NCBI RefSeq assembly: GCF_020551945.1
Contig: NZ_JAJBZH010000001.1
Span: forward strand, 686,108 to 750,107
Direction of reading: 5' to 3'
Length of the DNA: 64,000 nt
Origin: Cellulosimicrobium marinum
GTDB taxonomy: Bacteria > Actinomycetota > Actinomycetes > Actinomycetales > Cellulomonadaceae
Shown: positions 33,238-41,963 of the stretch, piece after piece
Layout of the letters: every line of letters starts with the position of its first letter
Position numbering within the stretch: the stretch's first letter is position 1
Notes under the pieces: generated by a model
The model's database searches: none
Told to the model about the DNA's origin: nothing
Seen by the model: only the letters and a program-made list of their open reading frames with translations
Made by a program: the position numbers and the translations under genes

Positions 33238-33462
33238 ATGGACGCCGCACTCCTCCTGCCCGTCTGGGCCTTCCTCTCGACGATCCTGTATTCGGTGCTC
33301 GGCATCGTGCTGCTGCTGCTCACGCTCGTCGTGGCGAACAAGGTGTTCAAGCTCAACCTGCACCGCGAGCTGGTCGACGAGCACAACACCGCGTTCGGCG
33401 TGATGATCGCGGGTCTGGCCGTCGCGATCGGCCTGATCATCGCGGGGACCATCCAGTCCTGA
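33238..33462 (+). CDS. DUF350-family small membrane protein
   Basis: The 74-residue protein has two long helices: FLSTILYSVLGIVLLLLTLV and FGVMIAGLAVAIGLIIAGTI, separated by a polar loop LHRELVDEHNTAFG. DUF350 proteins usually have two such hairpins, so this is a half-length version that could act as a dimer. TAGGAG lies upstream of ATG 33238. The next gene starts two bases after its stop, showing tight coupling. Confidence 0.85.
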   Translation: MDAALLLPVWAFLSTILYSVLGIVLLLLTLVVANKVFKLNLHRELVDEHNTAFGVMIAGLAVAIGLIIAGTIQS

Positions 33463-33464
33463 GC

Positions 33465-35030
33465 ATGTCCGTCCTCGACGTCGTCGACGCGCCCGCCCCG
33501 GCCCGGGGGCGTCGCCTGGACCGCCCGACGGTGTTCGCGGCGGCTCTCCTGGTCGCCGTGGGCGGGCTGGTGTACGAGCTCGTCCTCGGGACGGCGGCGT
33601 CGTACCTGTTCGGCGACTCGGTCGTCGCGTTCTCCGTCGCGACCGGTCTGACGTTGTTCGGCATGGGCCTGGGCTCGCTGCTCGCGCCGCGGCTGCAGCG
33701 CGCGGCGGGGCTGAACTTCGTCCGCAACGAGCTGGTCCTGAGCCTGCTGGGCGGGACGTCGGTGCTGGTGCTGTTCTGGGCGTACGCGCAGACGGAGGTG
33801 TACTGGGCGGTCTTCGTCGCGCTGTCGCTCGTCATCGGCACGGCGATCGGTGTGGAGATCCCGCTGCTCGTCGCGCTGCTCAAGGAGCACGGGCGTGACG
33901 AGTCGGTGTCGTTGCTGTCGAAGGTGCTCGCGCTCGACTACTTCGGGGCGCTCGCCGCGTCGTTGCTGTTCCCGTTCCTGCTGCTGCCGTCCCTCGGCCT
34001 GGTGCGCACGGCGTTCGCCGTGGCGGTGCTCAACGTCGCGGTGGCGCTGTTCATGCTCGCGCGCATGGGTCACCCGCCGCGGTGGACGGCGCTGACGTGG
34101 GTGACGCTCGCGGTGCTGCTCGGCGGGTTCGGTGCCGCGACGTGGCTCGAGTCGTCGATCGGCGCCCGGATGTACACGGACCCGGTGGTGGCGCAGGAGA
34201 CCAGCGCGTACCAGCGCCTCGTCGTCACCGACTACCAGGGCGACGTGCGGCTCTACCTCAACGACCAGCTCCAGTTCTCGTCCGTCGACGAGGCCCGGTA
34301 CCACGAGACCCTCGCGCACGCGGCGATGACGTCGGTCGCGGCTCCCGCGTCGGTCGCGATCCTCGGTGGCGGGGACGGTCTGCTCGCCCGCGAGGTGCTG
34401 CGGTACGGGTCGGTCCGCGACGTGACGCTCGTGGACCTCGACCCGGCCGTCACCGACCTCGCGCGCGACAACCGCCTCATCGCCGACCTCAACGGGCACG
34501 CGCTCGACGACGCGCGCGTCACCGTGGTCAACGCCGACGCGTTCCGATGGCTCGACGAGACGCGGGAGACGTTCGACGTCGTGCTCGTGGACCTCGTCGA
34601 CCCGTCGACGGAACGTGTCGCGAAGCTCTACTCGCAGGAGTTCTACGCGACGGTCGGCGCGCACCTGCGCCCCGGCGGCGCGTTCGCGACCCAGGCCACG
34701 TCGACGTACTTCACCCCCGACGCGTTCTGGCAGGTCGTCGCGACCGTGCAGGCCGCGGGCCCCGACCGGTCCGTCGTGCCGTTCGGCGTCAACGTGCCGT
34801 CGTTCGGCGAGTGGGGCTTCGTCCTGTCCCTCCCCGGGCCCGACGGCGCCCCCGGCCTCTTCGCGCGCACGCCCCTCCCCGACGGGCTGCGCTTCCACGA
34901 CGCCGCGTCGCTCGCCGCGACCACGCACCTCGCGGCCGACAACCCCCGGCGCGACCTGCCGCCGTCGACCCTGCTCTCCCCGACCGTGCAGCGCACCTAC
35001 CAGGACGACATGCGCGCCTGGCGCTACTGA
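33465..35030 (+). CDS. Membrane-bound spermidine-synthase-like protein
   Basis: The 521-residue protein starts with about seven membrane helices (residues 20-235; ALLVAVGGLVYELVLGTAAS, IGTAIGVEIPLLVALL) and continues with a spermidine synthase/methyltransferase fold: AHAAM, VAILGGGDGLLAREVLRYG, VTLVDLDPAVTDLAR, VVNADAFRWL and VDLVDPSTERVAKLYSQEFY. With SpeD it could make a polyamine or attach an aminopropyl group to a membrane-side acceptor. The extra membrane part sets it apart from ordinary SpeE. ATG 33465 is tightly coupled to DUF350. Confidence 0.88.
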   Translation: MSVLDVVDAPAPARGRRLDRPTVFAAALLVAVGGLVYELVLGTAASYLFGDSVVAFSVATGLTLFGMGLGSLLAPRLQRAAGLNFVRNELVLSLLGGTSVLVLFWAYAQTEVYWAVFVALSLVIGTAIGVEIPLLVALLKEHGRDESVSLLSKVLALDYFGALAASLLFPFLLLPSLGLVRTAFAVAVLNVAVALFMLARMGHPPRWTALTWVTLAVLLGGFGAATWLESSIGARMYTDPVVAQETSAYQRLVVTDYQGDVRLYLNDQLQFSSVDEARYHETLAHAAMTSVAAPASVAILGGGDGLLAREVLRYGSVRDVTLVDLDPAVTDLARDNRLIADLNGHALDDARVTVVNADAFRWLDETRETFDVVLVDLVDPSTERVAKLYSQEFYATVGAHLRPGGAFATQATSTYFTPDAFWQVVATVQAAGPDRSVVPFGVNVPSFGEWGFVLSLPGPDGAPGLFARTPLPDGLRFHDAASLAATTHLAADNPRRDLPPSTLLSPTVQRTYQDDMRAWRY

Positions 35031-35115
35031 GACGCCGAGCCCGCCGTTGCGACGATCGGGACGACGAGAGGGAAAGGGCGTGCGGGCGGGGGGCGACGAG
35101 GCCTACCGTCGACCC

Positions 35116-36306
35116 ATGAGCCCGCTCGACGACGACGCTCTCGCCTCCCTGGACACCTCTCTGCGCGAGGCCGCGGCGCGGGACGCGTTCTCCGGCGTCG
35201 TGCGGGTCGAGCACCACGGCCGCGAGGTGTTCGAGCGGGCGTACGGGACGGCGTCGCGCCGCTGGGGCGTGCCGGTGCGCACGACGACCCGGTTCGACGT
35301 CGCGTCGGTGACGAAGCTCTTCACGGCGGTGGCGGTGCTCCAGCTCGTCGGCGAGGGGCGCCTGGGCCTCGACGACCGGGTCCACGACCACGTCGACCTC
35401 GGCGGGACGGCGATCCCGCGGGAGGTGACGATCCGGCACCTGCTCACGCACACGTCGGGCATCGCGGACGACGCCGACGAGGAGGCCGGCGAGTCGTACG
35501 AGGCGCTGTGGGTGGACCGGCCGAGCTACTCGGTGACGCGCACGGCGGACTTCCTGCCGGGGTTCGTCCACAAGGAGCCGAACTTCTCGCCGGGCGAGGG
35601 CTGCCGGTACTGCAACGTCGGGTTCGTCCTCGCGGGGCTCGCGCTGGAGGCGGTGACGGGTAGCACGTACCGCGACCACGTCCGCGAGCACGTGTTCGCG
35701 CGCGCCGGGATGGATCGTTCGGGCTTCTTCCGCATGGACGAGGCGGAGCCGGACGTCGCGGAGGGCTGGGAGCCGGTGCGCGCCCGCGGCGCGGACGGGT
35801 CGCGCGGCCCGGTGACGGGGTGGCGGCAGAACATCTACTCCTACCCGCCCGTCGGGTCGCCCGACGGCGGCGCGCACGTCACGGCGGCCGACCTCACCCG
35901 GTTCCTCGGCGCGGTGCGCGACGGCGTCCTCCTCGCGCCGGACCTGACGCGCGCCTTCTTCACCCCGCAGGTCAAGCACGACGACGCGGACACGGAGGAG
36001 ACGGACGAGAAGGACGCCGAGGACGTGCCGCGCGCGGCGAGCGTGCACTACGGGTTCGGGCTGGAGTTCGAGCTGTACGCCGACGGGTCGGTGCGCTCGG
36101 CGTACAAGGAGGGCATCAACACGGGGTCGAGCGCGATGCTGCGCCACTACCCGGACGGTGCGGACGCGTCGGCGCCGGGCACGACCGTCGTCGTGGTGTG
36201 CAACGCCGAGTCGGACGCGTGGGACCCCGTCATGCTCCTCGACTCCCTCGTCCTCGGCTCTCGACCTGTCAGCACCCCACCGGTCCCGGGACCCGTCGGG
36301 CGCTGA
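35116..36306 (+). CDS. Serine hydrolase (beta-lactamase/class C family)
   Basis: The 396-residue protein has the SxxK active site in FDVASVTKLFTAVAVLQLVG, a Tyr-x-Asn type motif in GCRYCNVGFVLAGLALEAVT, and a late Gly-rich segment. It lacks a signal peptide, so it acts inside the cell, probably on an ester or amide rather than as a resistance enzyme. The last 14 codons (RPVSTPPVPGPVGR) lie within the dispersed palindromic element at 36264-36308, which apparently replaced the original end. The ATG lies six bases after TACCGT (35104-35109) and may be leaderless. Confidence 0.86.
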   Translation: MSPLDDDALASLDTSLREAAARDAFSGVVRVEHHGREVFERAYGTASRRWGVPVRTTTRFDVASVTKLFTAVAVLQLVGEGRLGLDDRVHDHVDLGGTAIPREVTIRHLLTHTSGIADDADEEAGESYEALWVDRPSYSVTRTADFLPGFVHKEPNFSPGEGCRYCNVGFVLAGLALEAVTGSTYRDHVREHVFARAGMDRSGFFRMDEAEPDVAEGWEPVRARGADGSRGPVTGWRQNIYSYPPVGSPDGGAHVTAADLTRFLGAVRDGVLLAPDLTRAFFTPQVKHDDADTEETDEKDAEDVPRAASVHYGFGLEFELYADGSVRSAYKEGINTGSSAMLRHYPDGADASAPGTTVVVVCNAESDAWDPVMLLDSLVLGSRPVSTPPVPGPVGR

Positions 36307-36308
36307 CA
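36264..36308 (-). repeat. Dispersed 45-base palindromic element, copy B
   Basis: Inverse-complement copy of the element at 30298-30342, with the same TGTCAGC/GCTGACA ends and CCCGGGACC core. It covers the last codons and the stop (36304-36306) of the serine hydrolase gene, so it is partly coding. Confidence 0.7.
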
Positions 36309-36384
36309 ACCTGCCCAGGACCTCCACAGCATCCCGGTCGCCGCGCGACGCGGGCTTCCCGGGCTCCGCCTAGGGTCGGGAGGC

Positions 36385-37134
36385 GTGACCTCCGGACCCT
36401 TCGCCGTGCTCGTGGCTCCTCCGACGGCTTCTCCCGCGGCCGCCGCGGCGGCGGAGCCTACTCTCGACGGCGTCGCCGGCTGGGCCGTGAACCTCATGGA
36501 GACGCTCGGGCCGGTCGGCGCCGCCATCGCCATCGCGCTCGAGAACCTGTTCCCGCCGCTGCCGAGCGAGGTCATCCTGCCGCTCGCCGGGTTCACGGCG
36601 AGCCAGGGGAGCTTCGGGCTGGCCGAGGCGATCCTGTGGACGACCGCCGGGTCGGTCGTCGGGGCGCTCGCGCTGTACGCGGTCGGTGCGCTCGTCGGTC
36701 GCGAGCGCACCCGCTGGGTCGCGGAGCGCCTCCCGCTCGTCAAGGTCGAGGACGTCGACCGCACGGAGCAGTTCTTCCTGCGCCACGGCGGCGCGACGGT
36801 GTTCTTCGGCCGGTTCATCCCGATCTTCCGCAGCCTCATCTCCATTCCCGCGGGCGTCGAACGCATGCCGGTGTGGAGGTTCACGCTCCTCACCACGGCG
36901 GGAAGCGCGATCTGGAACACGCTGTTCGTGCTCGCCGGGTACACGCTCGGGGAGAACTGGCACGTCGTCGAGCGGTACGCGGGCCTCTTCCAGACGGTCG
37001 TGATCGTGGTCGTCGCCGCGGCGGTCGCCTGGTTCGTCGTCACGCGCGTGTGGCGCGCCGTGCACGACGACGCCCGGCCGGCCCACGCGCGACGGCGCGG
37101 CGCCGCACCCCGCGGCGACGACACCGTCCGCTGA
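36385..37134 (+). CDS. DedA-family membrane protein
   Basis: The 249-residue protein has the DedA/SNARE-associated layout: AIALENLFPPLPSEVILPLA, then GSVVGALALYAVGALVGR, FFGRFIPIFRSLISIPAGVE and GSAIWNTLFVLAGYTLGENW. Related proteins flip polyprenyl or other phospholipids and affect membrane potential. GTG 36385 follows TAGGGT by 8 bases. The C-tail is Arg-rich. It stands alone. Confidence 0.9.
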   Translation: MTSGPFAVLVAPPTASPAAAAAAEPTLDGVAGWAVNLMETLGPVGAAIAIALENLFPPLPSEVILPLAGFTASQGSFGLAEAILWTTAGSVVGALALYAVGALVGRERTRWVAERLPLVKVEDVDRTEQFFLRHGGATVFFGRFIPIFRSLISIPAGVERMPVWRFTLLTTAGSAIWNTLFVLAGYTLGENWHVVERYAGLFQTVVIVVVAAAVAWFVVTRVWRAVHDDARPAHARRRGAAPRGDDTVR

Positions 37135-37187
37135 CGCCCGGCGGGGCGCCGTCGTGAGTTCGGCGGACCTGGACGAGGTCGGCAGGT

Positions 37188-37223
37188 CGGGTCCGCCGAT
37201 CTCGACCGGGTCCGCCGATCTCG
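37188..37223. repeat. Paired 17-base direct repeats upstream of a lyase gene
   Basis: CGGGTCCGCCGATCTCG occurs at 37188-37204 and again at 37207-37223, and an inverted half copy CGGCGGAC lies at 37161-37168. They precede the -10-like TAGCCT (37244-37249) of the next gene and could be activator sites. Confidence 0.5.
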
Positions 37224-37255
37224 CCGGAGAGCGCACCGCCTCCTAGCCTGGGCGC

Positions 37256-38515
37256 ATGGCCGACACCCCGCTCCGCACCCCGCTGGACGTCCTCACGCTC
37301 GACGAGCTGCGGCGTCGGACCTCGGTGAAGTGGCGCGCGTTCGAGCCGGACGTGCTGCCGCTGTTCGTCGCGGAGATGGACACGGCGCCGTGCGAGCCGG
37401 TGGTCGAGGCGGTGACCGCGGCCCTGTGCGCGGGCGACACGGGGTACGACCACGGCACGGCCTACGGCGAGGCGTACGCGCGGTTCGCGCAGCGGCGGTG
37501 GGGCTGGTCGTTCGACCCGGCGGCGACCCGCACCCTGCCCGACGTCATGGTCGCCGTCGTGGAGGTGCTGCGCGTGCTCACGGCGCCTGGCGACGCCGTG
37601 GTGGTCAACCCGCCGGTGTACCCCCCGTTCTACGGGTTCGCGCGCAACGAGGGGCGTCGGGTCGTGGAGGCGCCGCTGGGGGCGGACCTGCGCCTGGACC
37701 TCGACGCCCTGGAGGCCGCCTTCGCGGAGGCGACCGGTGCCGCGGCGCACGGCCGAGGGCCGGGGTCGGGGCGGCGCGCCGTCTGGCTCGTGTGCAACCC
37801 GCACAACCCGACGGGGACGGCGCACACGCCGGCCGAGCTCGCCGCGGGGCTCGCGCTCGCGGAGCGGTACGGGGTGCGGGTCGTCGCGGACGAGATCCAC
37901 GCGCCGCTCACGCGGCCCGGTCTGGACGGGCGGCCTGCCACGACCCACACCCCGGTGCTCACGGTGCCGGGGTCGCACGACGCGGTGGCGGTGGTCTCGG
38001 CGTCGAAGGCGTTCAACCTGCCGGGGATCAAGGCCGCGGCGGCGGTCGCGGGGCCGGGGGCGGTGGACGACTTGCGGCGCGTGCCGGAGGAGGCGAGCCA
38101 CGGGGTGCACCACGTCGCGGTGCTCGCGCACGTCGCGGCTCTCGACCACGGGGAGGCGTGGCTGGACGCGGTGCTCGCCGGGGTGGAGCGCAACGCGCAC
38201 CTGCTGTCCGACCTGCTCGCGCAGCACCTGCCGGCGGTGCGGTACCGGCCGGGCGAGGCGACGTACCTCGCGTGGCTCGACTGCCGCGCCCTGCCCGGCG
38301 GGTCCGCCGGGTCGGCGTCCGGGAGCGTGCCCGACGGCGCGCGGTCGCCCGGGGCGGACCCGCGCGGCTGGTTCCTCGACCGGGCGCGGGTCGCTCTGGA
38401 GGACGGGCGCCGGTTCGGTCGGGGCGGCGAGGGGCACGTGCGTCTCAACCTCGCGACGGGCGTGGACGTGCTGGCGGAGGCGGTCGCGCGGATGGGGGCG
38501 TCGCTCTCCCGGTGA
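37256..38515 (+). CDS. MalY/PatB-type PLP-dependent C-S lyase/aminotransferase
   Basis: The 419-residue class I/II aminotransferase has LPLFVAEMDTAPCEPVVEAV, WGWSFDPAATRTLPDVM, WLVCNPHNPTGTAHTPAELA, VVADEIHAPLTRPG and the PLP lysine in VVSASKAFNLPGIKAAA. EMD and the DEIHAPL block fit MalY/PatB cystathionine beta-lyases. It would cleave C-S bonds of cystathionine, cystine or S-conjugates. The leaderless-type ATG lies six bases after TAGCCT. It is monocistronic, followed by a divergently regulated TetR/MMPL unit. Confidence 0.87.
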   Translation: MADTPLRTPLDVLTLDELRRRTSVKWRAFEPDVLPLFVAEMDTAPCEPVVEAVTAALCAGDTGYDHGTAYGEAYARFAQRRWGWSFDPAATRTLPDVMVAVVEVLRVLTAPGDAVVVNPPVYPPFYGFARNEGRRVVEAPLGADLRLDLDALEAAFAEATGAAAHGRGPGSGRRAVWLVCNPHNPTGTAHTPAELAAGLALAERYGVRVVADEIHAPLTRPGLDGRPATTHTPVLTVPGSHDAVAVVSASKAFNLPGIKAAAAVAGPGAVDDLRRVPEEASHGVHHVAVLAHVAALDHGEAWLDAVLAGVERNAHLLSDLLAQHLPAVRYRPGEATYLAWLDCRALPGGSAGSASGSVPDGARSPGADPRGWFLDRARVALEDGRRFGRGGEGHVRLNLATGVDVLAEAVARMGASLSR

Positions 38516-38554
38516 GGGGGCGACGGGGCGTGACGAACGCCTCACGCCTTTCGA

Positions 38555-38582
38555 TGCACTGAGTGCAACGATGCACCTAGTG
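38555..38582. promoter_or_regulatory. Candidate TetR operator
   Basis: TGCACTGAGTGCA (38555-38567) is a perfect palindrome and a second partial copy TGCACCTAGTG follows at 38572-38582. It overlaps the -10-like TAGTGT (38578-38583) six bases before the regulator's GTG, so binding would block its promoter. Confidence 0.6.
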
Positions 38583-38589
38583 TGGACGG

Positions 38590-39258
38590 GTGCCCGACGT
38601 CTCTCCCCCCGTCGACCGGCGCGCGCGGCTCAAGGCCCGCACGCGACGGTCCATCGTCGACGCGGCGGCGGCGCTCATGCAGTCCACGCGCGGCCTGGAC
38701 TTCACGGTCGACGAGCTCGCGGAGCGCGCCGACGTCGCGCGGCGCACCGTCTTCAACCACTTCGCGTCGATCGACGACGTCATGGCGGCCGTCCTGGCCG
38801 ACGCCTTCCACTCCGTGGTCGACGCGCTCGACGACGCGCCCGTCCCGCAGGCCGACGACCCGCGCGCCGCGGTCGCCGCGGACGCCGCCCGGGCCCTGCG
38901 CTCCGCCGACCTCGTCCCCGCGCTGTCGTCCCTGACGCGCGGCCTCGGGATCGGCGACTGGGCGGCGTGCGCGGCCGAGGACGTGGCCGTCCCCGCCCAC
39001 CAGGTCGTCCTCCTGCTGCGGTCCCTCGTCGGGACGAGCGACGATCTCGCGGACGCGCTCCACCGGCGTCACCCTGGTGTCGAGCGCATCGACGTCGACC
39101 TCGTCGTCGGGTCGATGACGAGCAACCTCGTCGTGCTCCACCGCTACTGGTTCGCCCGGACCGGGGGAGCGGACGACGCCGCCTCCCGCGCCGCCTGGGC
39201 CGACCTCCTCGACCGCATGGTCCACCTCACCGGCACCACCGGTCTCCCCGCCACCTGA
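38590..39258 (+). CDS. TetR-family regulator
   Basis: The 222-residue protein has the N-terminal TetR helix-turn-helix (RRSIVDAAAALMQSTRGLDF, VDELAERADVARRTVFNHFA) and a helical ligand domain. It starts at a leaderless-type GTG and overlies a palindromic operator, so it likely represses itself and the MMPL gene 20 bases downstream. The ligand is unknown, probably a lipophilic compound exported by the partner. Confidence 0.9.
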   Translation: MPDVSPPVDRRARLKARTRRSIVDAAAALMQSTRGLDFTVDELAERADVARRTVFNHFASIDDVMAAVLADAFHSVVDALDDAPVPQADDPRAAVAADAARALRSADLVPALSSLTRGLGIGDWAACAAEDVAVPAHQVVLLLRSLVGTSDDLADALHRRHPGVERIDVDLVVGSMTSNLVVLHRYWFARTGGADDAASRAAWADLLDRMVHLTGTTGLPAT

Positions 39259-39278
39259 CACACCCTCGGAAGGACACC

Positions 39279-41882
39279 ATGGCAGAGCTCCTCTACCGTC
39301 TCGGGCGCGGCGCCGCCCGGCACGTGCGCGCCGTCGTCGCGGCGTGGCTCGCGCTCCTCGTCGTGGCGGGCGTCGGCTTCGCCGTCGCCGGCGGCACCCT
39401 CACCGACAGCTTCTCCATCCCGGGCACGCCCACCGAGGAGGTCACGGACCGCGTCGCCGACGAGCTGCCCGAGGCGGCCGGCGGCACGGGCACGGTCGTC
39501 CTCACGACGACGGGCGACGAGGCGTTCACCGCCGACCAGGAGTCCGCGCTCGCCGACGTCTTCGCGGACGTGGAGGCGATCGACGGCGTCGAGACGGTCG
39601 TCGACCCGTTCGCCTCGGAGGCGGACCGTGCCGACCAGGCCGCGCAGCTCGACGCCGCGCAGGACGAGATCGCGACCGGGCGCGAGCAGATCGAGGCCGG
39701 TCAGCAGCAGCTCGACGACGCCCGGGCGCAGCTCGAGCAGGGCCAGGCCCAGCTCGACGCCGCCCGCGCCCAGGCCGAGGCCGCGGGCCAGGCCGACGCC
39801 GTCGCGCCCCAGCTCGACGCGCAGCAGCAGCAGATCGACGCCGGGCTCGCCGAGCTCGACACGCAGCAGGAGACGCTCGACGCGAACGCGGCCGAGCTCG
39901 AGGCGGGCGTGGCCGAGCTCGAGCAGGGCCAGGCGCTGCTCGACCTCGCGTCCGAGATCCGTGTGGTCTCCGAGGACGCCGACGCGGCCGTCGCGACGGT
40001 GGTGTTCACCGAGGACCAGTTCACGGTGTCGCAGGACACCCGCGACGCCGTGATCGACACTCTCACCGAGGGCGTCGCCGCGATCGACGGTGTCGAGGTC
40101 GACCTCGGCTCCGACATCTCCATGGAGGCCCCGTCGATCATCGGCCCCGGCGAGATCGTCGGCCTCGTCGTCGCGGGCGTCGTGCTCGTCGTCATGCTGG
40201 GCACGTTCATCGGTGCCGGGCTCCCGCTCGTCACGGCGCTCGTGGGCGTGGGCGTCGCCGCGCTGGGCGCCCTCGCGTTCTCCGGCGTCGTCGAGATGTC
40301 GTCGGTCACCCCGGTGCTCGGCCTCATGCTCGGCCTGGCCGTCGGGATCGACTACGCGCTGTTCATCGTCAACCGGCACCGGCGACAGCTCAAGGAGGGC
40401 TACGACGTCGAGGAGTCCATCGGGCTCGCGAACGGGACCTCCGGCAACGCGGTCGTGTTCGCCGGGTCGACCGTCGTCATCGCGCTCCTCGCGCTGAACG
40501 TCACGGGCATCCCGTTCCTCGGCCTCATGGGCACGGTCGGCGCGGCGAGCGTCGCGATCGCCGTGCTCGTCGCGGTCACGCTCACGCCCGCGCTGCTCTC
40601 CGCGATCGGCCCGCGCATCCTCAACCGCAAGGAGCGTGCGGCCCTGGAGCCGGTGCACGGCGCGCACGCGGCCCCGAGCACGGCGACGACCGGCACGGAC
40701 GGCAAGCCTGTCCGCCCCATGTCGACCCTCGTCGCCGTGGGCCGCGTGGTTCTCGGCGTCGCGGTGCTGGGCGTCGTCGCCATCCCCGCGACGGACCTGC
40801 GCATCAACCTGCCCGACGGCTCCTCCGAGCCGCACGACTCGACCGCGTACCAGGCGTACTCCACGGTCGCCGAGGAGTTCGGGCCGGGAGTCAACGGCCC
40901 CCTGCTCGTCGTGGCGGACGTGCCCGAGCCGGTCGCGGAGGAGGACCTCGTCGCCGTCCAGCTCGGGATCGGCGAGCAGCTCGCCGCGCAGGACGACGTC
41001 GTCGCGGTCGCGCCCGCCGGGGCGTCCGAGGACGGCACGGTCCTCGCGTTCCAGGTGGTGCCCGCCGAGGGCCCGACGAGCGAGTCCACCGAGGAGCTCG
41101 TCCACCACCTGCGCGACCTCACGCCCCTGACCGTCGACGCCGCCGGCGGCGAGGTCGAGCTCGGGGTCGCGGGCGCCGCGAGCGGCAACATCGACATCTC
41201 CGAGAAGCTGTCCGCCGCGCTGCCCGTCTACCTCGCCGTGGTGATCGGCCTCTCGCTGATCATCCTGGTCGTCGTGTTCCGCTCGCTGCTCGTCCCGCTC
41301 GTCGCGACGGCCGGGTTCGTCCTGTCGTACTACGCGGCGCTGGGCGGCGTGGTCGCGATCTACCAGTGGGGCTGGCTGGCGCCGGTGTTCGGCGTGGAGC
41401 AGCCCGGCCCGGTGCTGAACTTCCTCCCGACCATCCTCGTCGGCGTGCTCTTCGGTCTCGCGATGGACTACATGCTGTTCCTCGGGACGGGCATGCGCGA
41501 GGCCTACGCCCACGGCGCGCCGGCGCGGCTCGCCGTCGTGCAGGGCTTCCGGGCGGGCCGGTCCGTGGTCACGGCGGCCGCGATCATCATGATCTCCGTG
41601 TTCGGCGGCTTCATCTTCGCCCACGACGCGATGATCCGGCCGATCGGCTTCGCGCTCGCGTTCGGCGTGCTCGTCGACGCGTTCGTCGTGCGGATGCTCG
41701 TCGTCCCGGCGGTCATGCACCTGCTGGGCGGCGCCGCGTGGTGGCTGCCGAAGTGGCTCGACAGGATCCTGCCCGACGTCGACGTCGAGGGTGCCGCGCT
41801 CGAGCGGCGCCACCCGCACGTCGAGGGCTCCGAGGAGCCCGCCGTGGCCGCCGGCGAGGAGGCGGTGAAGGAGTCGCGCTGA
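39279..41882 (+). CDS. MMPL/RND-type membrane transporter
   Basis: The 867-residue protein has two RND halves with large extracellular loops. Helices lie near 20-40, 300-450, 490-515 and 650-820, with GLAVGIDYALFIVNRHRRQL and LFGLAMDYMLFLGTGMREAY carrying the proton-relay Asp residues. The first loop (about 125-225) is a coiled coil of Gln/Glu/Ala heptads (QQQLDDARAQLEQGQAQLDA). MMPL proteins export lipids or drugs by proton-motive force. Ribosome site CGGAAGGA lies before ATG 39279, just after TetR. Confidence 0.9.
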   Translation: MAELLYRLGRGAARHVRAVVAAWLALLVVAGVGFAVAGGTLTDSFSIPGTPTEEVTDRVADELPEAAGGTGTVVLTTTGDEAFTADQESALADVFADVEAIDGVETVVDPFASEADRADQAAQLDAAQDEIATGREQIEAGQQQLDDARAQLEQGQAQLDAARAQAEAAGQADAVAPQLDAQQQQIDAGLAELDTQQETLDANAAELEAGVAELEQGQALLDLASEIRVVSEDADAAVATVVFTEDQFTVSQDTRDAVIDTLTEGVAAIDGVEVDLGSDISMEAPSIIGPGEIVGLVVAGVVLVVMLGTFIGAGLPLVTALVGVGVAALGALAFSGVVEMSSVTPVLGLMLGLAVGIDYALFIVNRHRRQLKEGYDVEESIGLANGTSGNAVVFAGSTVVIALLALNVTGIPFLGLMGTVGAASVAIAVLVAVTLTPALLSAIGPRILNRKERAALEPVHGAHAAPSTATTGTDGKPVRPMSTLVAVGRVVLGVAVLGVVAIPATDLRINLPDGSSEPHDSTAYQAYSTVAEEFGPGVNGPLLVVADVPEPVAEEDLVAVQLGIGEQLAAQDDVVAVAPAGASEDGTVLAFQVVPAEGPTSESTEELVHHLRDLTPLTVDAAGGEVELGVAGAASGNIDISEKLSAALPVYLAVVIGLSLIILVVVFRSLLVPLVATAGFVLSYYAALGGVVAIYQWGWLAPVFGVEQPGPVLNFLPTILVGVLFGLAMDYMLFLGTGMREAYAHGAPARLAVVQGFRAGRSVVTAAAIIMISVFGGFIFAHDAMIRPIGFALAFGVLVDAFVVRMLVVPAVMHLLGGAAWWLPKWLDRILPDVDVEGAALERRHPHVEGSEEPAVAAGEEAVKESR

Positions 41883-41963
41883 CCTGACGGGGACGCACCG
41901 GGCCGTGGGCGCCGTGGGATACGGTCCGGTGTGTCTCGTCCGTCCGGAACAGGGGGAACCTCC

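Noticed and set aside
35116-36306. Serine hydrolase as an antibiotic-resistance beta-lactamase
   Set aside because: It has the SxxK fold but no signal peptide and no clear class C/A resistance motif, so an intracellular esterase-like role is more likely.
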